Shown here: positions 60,714 through 64,000 of the stretch, in pieces
How positions within the stretch are numbered: position 1 is the stretch's first letter
Layout: each line of letters begins with the position of its first letter
Source: Myxococcus llanfairpwllgwyngyllgogerychwyrndrobwllllantysiliogogogochensis
Lineage (GTDB): Bacteria > Myxococcota > Myxococcia > Myxococcales > Myxococcaceae
Reading direction: 5' to 3'
DNA length: 64,000 bases
NCBI RefSeq assembly: GCF_006636215.1
Contig: NZ_VIFM01000016.1
Coordinates: forward strand, 1-64,000
Notes under the pieces: generated by a model
Told to the model about the DNA's origin: nothing
What the model saw: only the letters and a program-made list of their open reading frames with translations
Database searches by the model: none
Program-made: the position numbers and the translations under genes

Positions 60714-63230
60714 ATGCTCACTCGAAGAACCGGCTTGCTCCGGTTGGTGTTGTTGACGTTTTCCTCTGTGGCGGTCCTGGGCTCGACGCCGACCTGGGCG
60801 CAGACAGTGCTTGACCTGTCGCCGGCGAATCGCAGGGTGCCCATCTCCGGGCTGCCGGACTGGTCCAAGGCGGGCTACCGGGGCGGGCAGAACCTCCCGG
60901 GTGAAGGGGACATCAATCCGGACGCCACGTGCCGGGTGACTCCGGCGGAGCTGGCGACGACCTACGGCGTGATTCCCAATGATGGCGTGGACGACACCAC
61001 GGGTCTGCAGGCCGCCATCGACCACCTGCGCACGGCGTGCACCCCCAGCGCCTCGTACACGAAGCTCTCCCTGCTCTCACTTCCCGCGGGCCAGCTCGAC
61101 GTGTCCCGACAGTTGGGCGTGGACGCCAGCTACCTCATCATCCGTGGCGCGGGCTCCTCGCCGGTGACGGGCACGAAGCTGGTGTTCCGCCCCGATGTGA
61201 ACACCCGCTACGACACCCTGACGTCGGACGGTGGCGACTGGGACGAAGACGGCATGACGCACGGGGAGGGCAAGGGCGGCTGGCTGTGGCCCGGACGGGG
61301 CCTGTTCCGCGTGCAGTCGCGCGGCGTCCACACCGCGTACGACGAGGACGAGAACGACGACTACCAGACGGCGCCTCCCAACCGGGCGGACATCTTCGAG
61401 GGCACCGTGAATGTCCACTGGAAGGTCGGCGTGAAGCTCCGCGTGAAGCCGGGTGACACCGGCTTCGCCGCGCGCGCGGGCGACACCGTGGTGTACCTGG
61501 CGGCGAACTCCGCCGCGCTGGCCGTGGGCAGGCTCGTCAACATCCGCGCCGCCAACTCACGGGCCTTCTACGCCGAGCAGCAGGCGCTGCCCACCCAGCA
61601 CGCTCTGTCCAACCTGCACATGCGTCAGCAGCTCTTCCGCATCGCCGCCGTCGACACGGGCAACAAGACGCTCACCCTGGACAAGCCGCTCGAATACGAC
61701 GTGCCAGTGACGTCGACCTCGGACGGGTCCACCGCCATCGACGGCTCGGTGTACGACTCCAAGGCGGCCCCGCTCGTCGACCCCATCGTCGGCGTGGGCA
61801 TCGAGAACCTGTACTTCACGCAGGAGGTGCCGGGAGTGAGCGCCTCGGCCGCGCTCCACAACTACGGCAACCTGGCGCCCGCGTACGAGATGCACGGCAT
61901 CGTCTTCAAGTGGGCCGCGGACTCGTGGGTGCGGGGCATCCGCGCGGAGATGACGGGCTCGCATCCCATCGTCACGGAGGAGGCGAAGAACCTCCAGATT
62001 GTCGACAACGTGCTCGACGGCGCATGGAACAAGGGCAAGGGTGGCAACGGCTACTTCCGAGGCTCCCGCGTCTGGGACTCGCTGTACGCCGGCAACACGT
62101 CCCGCAACCTGCGGCACTTCACCTTCCAGTGGTCCGCGTCCGGCAACGTCGTCATCGGCAATGACTTCGACTCCGACCTCAACCTGCACGGCGGCTGGGA
62201 GCGACGAAACCTCTTCGAGCGCAACATCAGCACGGTTCCGTACGCGCACCGCTCCGGCAACTGCAGCTCCCACTGCGGAGAGGAAGGCGGCGGCGGCCCG
62301 GATGACTCCAACTGGTATCCCATCTGGTGGGGCGCCGGGAAGAAGGCCGTGAAGTGGTCCGGCGCCACGGGGCCGCAGAACGTCTTCTTCAACAACGTCC
62401 TGCGCAAGCAGGTGGGCACCGACACGTCCCCCTACGCCGACTTCTATTCGGAGCCCTCGCGCATCTACCAGTTCGGCTGGTCGGGCGCGGCGTACAAGCA
62501 CCTGGACATCAACGGGACGCCCATCGCCGACTGGGCGCACGCGGAGACGCTCGACTACTCCGGTGGCCATGGCGTGGACACCACGAGGACGGACACCGCG
62601 CCCTCGCTGTTCCTCATCAGCATCGGTGCGCCGCCGCCTCCGGACACCACCCCACCGAGCGCGCCCTCCAACCTCCGCGTGACGGCGGTGACGTCCACGA
62701 GCGTCACCCTGGCCTGGGACGCGGCGACCGACGACCGGGGCGTCTCCGGCTACTCTGTCTGGCTCGGCGGCAACGTGGCCGCCACCACGACGGGCCTGGG
62801 CGTGACGTTGCTGGGATTGAGCCCGGCCACGGCGTACACCTTCACCGCCACCGCGAGGGATGCGGCGGGCAACGTGTCCGCGCCGAGCGCCCCGGTCATC
62901 GCGACCACGGCTCCGCCAGCGCCCTCCGGGCTCGTCGCCCACTTCGCCGTGAGCTCTTCCTGGGCCAATGGCTACACGGGCCGCTACACGGTGGAGAACC
63001 TGGGCACGGTGAACGTCACCGGGTGGCAGTTGGAGTTCGACCTGCCCGCCGGGACGACGGCGCAGAATCCGTTCTCCTCCACGATGACGCGCAACGGGGA
63101 CCACTACACGTTCCTTCCCGTCAGCCACAACACCACCATCAAGGCGGGCGCGAGCAAGGAGTTCGGCTTCACCACCGTCGGACTCGGGCAGCCCTTCAAT
63201 TGCACGTTGAACGGCAACCCCTGCGAGTGA
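60714..63230 (+). CDS. Secreted beta-helix polysaccharide-acting protein with FN3 and CBM2
   Basis: An 838-residue exported protein. A signal peptide (LRLVLLTFSSVAVLGS) is followed by a right-handed parallel beta-helix region at about residues 45-640, with GVIPNDGVDDTTGLQAAID near the start (the pectate lyase superfamily or GH55-like opening). A fibronectin type III domain follows at about 642-730 (PSAPSNLRVTAVTSTSVTLA), then a CBM2 cellulose-binding module at about 735-838 with SSSWANGYTGRYTVENLG, conserved Trp and two Cys near the end. Its substrate is unknown; plant or microbial polysaccharide is likely. ATG 60714 has GGAG 6 nt upstream. Confidence 0.88.
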   Translation: MLTRRTGLLRLVLLTFSSVAVLGSTPTWAQTVLDLSPANRRVPISGLPDWSKAGYRGGQNLPGEGDINPDATCRVTPAELATTYGVIPNDGVDDTTGLQAAIDHLRTACTPSASYTKLSLLSLPAGQLDVSRQLGVDASYLIIRGAGSSPVTGTKLVFRPDVNTRYDTLTSDGGDWDEDGMTHGEGKGGWLWPGRGLFRVQSRGVHTAYDEDENDDYQTAPPNRADIFEGTVNVHWKVGVKLRVKPGDTGFAARAGDTVVYLAANSAALAVGRLVNIRAANSRAFYAEQQALPTQHALSNLHMRQQLFRIAAVDTGNKTLTLDKPLEYDVPVTSTSDGSTAIDGSVYDSKAAPLVDPIVGVGIENLYFTQEVPGVSASAALHNYGNLAPAYEMHGIVFKWAADSWVRGIRAEMTGSHPIVTEEAKNLQIVDNVLDGAWNKGKGGNGYFRGSRVWDSLYAGNTSRNLRHFTFQWSASGNVVIGNDFDSDLNLHGGWERRNLFERNISTVPYAHRSGNCSSHCGEEGGGGPDDSNWYPIWWGAGKKAVKWSGATGPQNVFFNNVLRKQVGTDTSPYADFYSEPSRIYQFGWSGAAYKHLDINGTPIADWAHAETLDYSGGHGVDTTRTDTAPSLFLISIGAPPPPDTTPPSAPSNLRVTAVTSTSVTLAWDAATDDRGVSGYSVWLGGNVAATTTGLGVTLLGLSPATAYTFTATARDAAGNVSAPSAPVIATTAPPAPSGLVAHFAVSSSWANGYTGRYTVENLGTVNVTGWQLEFDLPAGTTAQNPFSSTMTRNGDHYTFLPVSHNTTIKAGASKEFGFTTVGLGQPFNCTLNGNPCE

Positions 63231-63388
63231 GGCGGGCGCATCGATGACGCGTGGACAGGGATGGCTCGGCGCTCGTTCAGGCCGGGCCGTTCCTGCTTCA
63301 TGAGGCCATGCGGCGGAATAATCGCGAGGTGCCCGGGTTGCTGGCCGGCCGCGCGAACACACCCCGCCATCTCGCCTCGGAGTCCTTC

Positions 63389-63880
63389 GTGAAGCTGTCG
63401 CTCCTGCTGCTCACCTGCCTTGTGTCCCTGCCCGCCTTCGCCGAGGAGAAGCCCAAGGACACCGCCGTCGCCCGGCAACAAATCACCGCCGTGGTCGACG
63501 ACTTCCGCGAGGCCATCATCCAGAAGGACCGGAAGAAGTTCCTCGGCCTGTTCCTGCGCGAGGACGCCACGTGGCAGTCCGTCGATGGAGAGGAGCTCCT
63601 GAAGCGCCGCCTCCAGAAGAACCCCAAGGCCACCCGGCTCAAGCTCGATGCACGGCAGAACCCGACGACGTTCATCGATGAAATCGTGGCGGACCCGGAG
63701 CGTAGCGAGGAGAAGTTCACCCACGTCCGCATCGACACGGACGGCACCATCGCCTCGGTCTCCTTCGAGTTCACCTTCCACCTGGGCGAGCGCGTCATCA
63801 ATCGCGGCCAGGAGAGCTGGCACCTGGTGAATACGGGCACCGGCTGGAAGATTGCCTCCGTCATCTGGTCCAACAACTAA
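63389..63880 (+). CDS. Exported SnoaL/NTF2-like protein
   Basis: A 163-residue protein. GTG 63389 was chosen because GGAG lies 6 nt upstream and it starts a signal peptide (LSLLLLTCLVSLPAFA). The mature part is a single NTF2-like domain: VDDFREAIIQKDRKKFLGLF, then strands ending HLVNTGTGWKIASVIWSN, the DUF4440/SnoaL pattern. Function unknown; periplasmic. It follows the beta-helix gene by 158 bp on the same strand. The frame extends upstream but is not coding. Confidence 0.83.
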   Translation: MKLSLLLLTCLVSLPAFAEEKPKDTAVARQQITAVVDDFREAIIQKDRKKFLGLFLREDATWQSVDGEELLKRRLQKNPKATRLKLDARQNPTTFIDEIVADPERSEEKFTHVRIDTDGTIASVSFEFTFHLGERVINRGQESWHLVNTGTGWKIASVIWSNN

Positions 63881-63895
63881 GGCCCCACGCCCGAC

Positions 63896-64000
63896 ATGTC
63901 CTCCCGCGCCCCGCTCCTCTCGCTTCTCGCCGTCGCGTGCTTCGCCTCCCAGGCGCCAGGCGCACCCCAGGCCCCCGTCTCCGCGAAGCTGGACGCCCAC
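63896..64000 (+). CDS. Start of an exported protein, cut by the window end
   Basis: Only 35 codons are in the window. The start is a signal-peptide-like MSSRAPLLSLLAVACFAS followed by an Ala/Pro/Gln-rich linker. The Cys after LAVA could be a lipobox, but the context is poor. It lies 15 bp after the NTF2-like gene and is probably cotranscribed with it. The function cannot be told from the part seen. Confidence 0.6.
   Translation, partial: MSSRAPLLSLLAVACFASQAPGAPQAPVSAKLDAH

Overview
The window is a 64 kb piece of a very GC-rich, gene-dense bacterial chromosome. The gene content points to a myxobacterium of the Myxococcaceae (Myxococcus, Corallococcus or Pyxidicoccus type). The indicators are many PAS histidine kinases and one-component regulators, lone WD40-like and tectonin proteins, lineage-type secreted proteins with low-complexity N-termini, a stand-alone MazF-type toxin, an ECF41 sigma factor and several polymer-degrading or cell-wall enzymes. 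I saw no rRNA, tRNA, CRISPR array, prophage or complete insertion sequence. Genus assignment is inference from style, not from a marker gene.

Layout. 0-5 kb: the 3' part of a methyltransferase gene with a 12-residue repeat tail, then a minus-strand group (PAS kinase, DUF2442 protein with an FHA-like tail, unknown). 5-10.3 kb: an F420-type NADP oxidoreductase, a Cys-rich small protein with a suspected frameshift, an M48 membrane protease, a GNAT enzyme and an AraC regulator. 10.3-16.9 kb: a REC-PAS-PAS kinase, an M91-type metallopeptidase resembling an effector, a two-repeat BamE/OmlA-like protein, a SnoaL protein, and a GlxA-type regulator divergent from a cysteine hydrolase. 16.9-18.7 kb: a WD40-like gene lying between two inverted IS-end remnants. 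18.7-24.8 kb: membrane and secreted unknowns, a tectonin protein, a solitary MazF and a secreted hydrolase. 24.8-34.6 kb: an OmpR-type two-component system, a large zinc-ribbon protein, an NlpC/P60 protein, a FAM151-like protein, a Tat-exported PLP aminotransferase, a LytS/LytTR pair and a macrodomain. 34.7-39.5 kb: two effector-like proteins and an unusual radical SAM protein. 39.5-45.2 kb: a minus-strand series of monooxygenase, truncated hemoglobin, TetR regulator and a Fur-boxed pair of half-size ABC transporters. 45.2-54.3 kb: a desaturase, a DUF2652 protein, an AraC/NmrA divergon, a membrane-anchored haloalkane-dehalogenase-like enzyme and an ECF41 sigma factor with its AhpD-like target. 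54.3-64 kb: a pentapeptide protein, an OYE/LysR divergon, a LysR/LysE divergon and secreted proteins, including a beta-helix protein with FN3 and CBM2 modules.

How genes work together. Four regulator/target arrangements can be read with fair confidence. The ECF41 sigma gene faces a promoter that matches the ECF41 consensus, upstream of the AhpD-like gene. Two coupled ABC half-transporters sit behind a 16/19 Fur box and look like a siderophore or metal-chelate transporter. A truncated hemoglobin and an ABM-type monooxygenase overlap by 4 bp, which recalls the natural fusion of these two domains in Streptomyces. Two LysR genes and one GlxA gene each diverge from a likely target.

The strongest candidates for undescribed biology are the radical SAM protein with about 400 unassigned C-terminal residues, the set of effector-like proteins with disordered or amphipathic N-termini, the small secreted protein with a possible clan CD His/Cys dyad, and the DUF2442/FHA-like fusion. 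Nothing here could be checked against a database, so all family names come from motifs recognised by eye.
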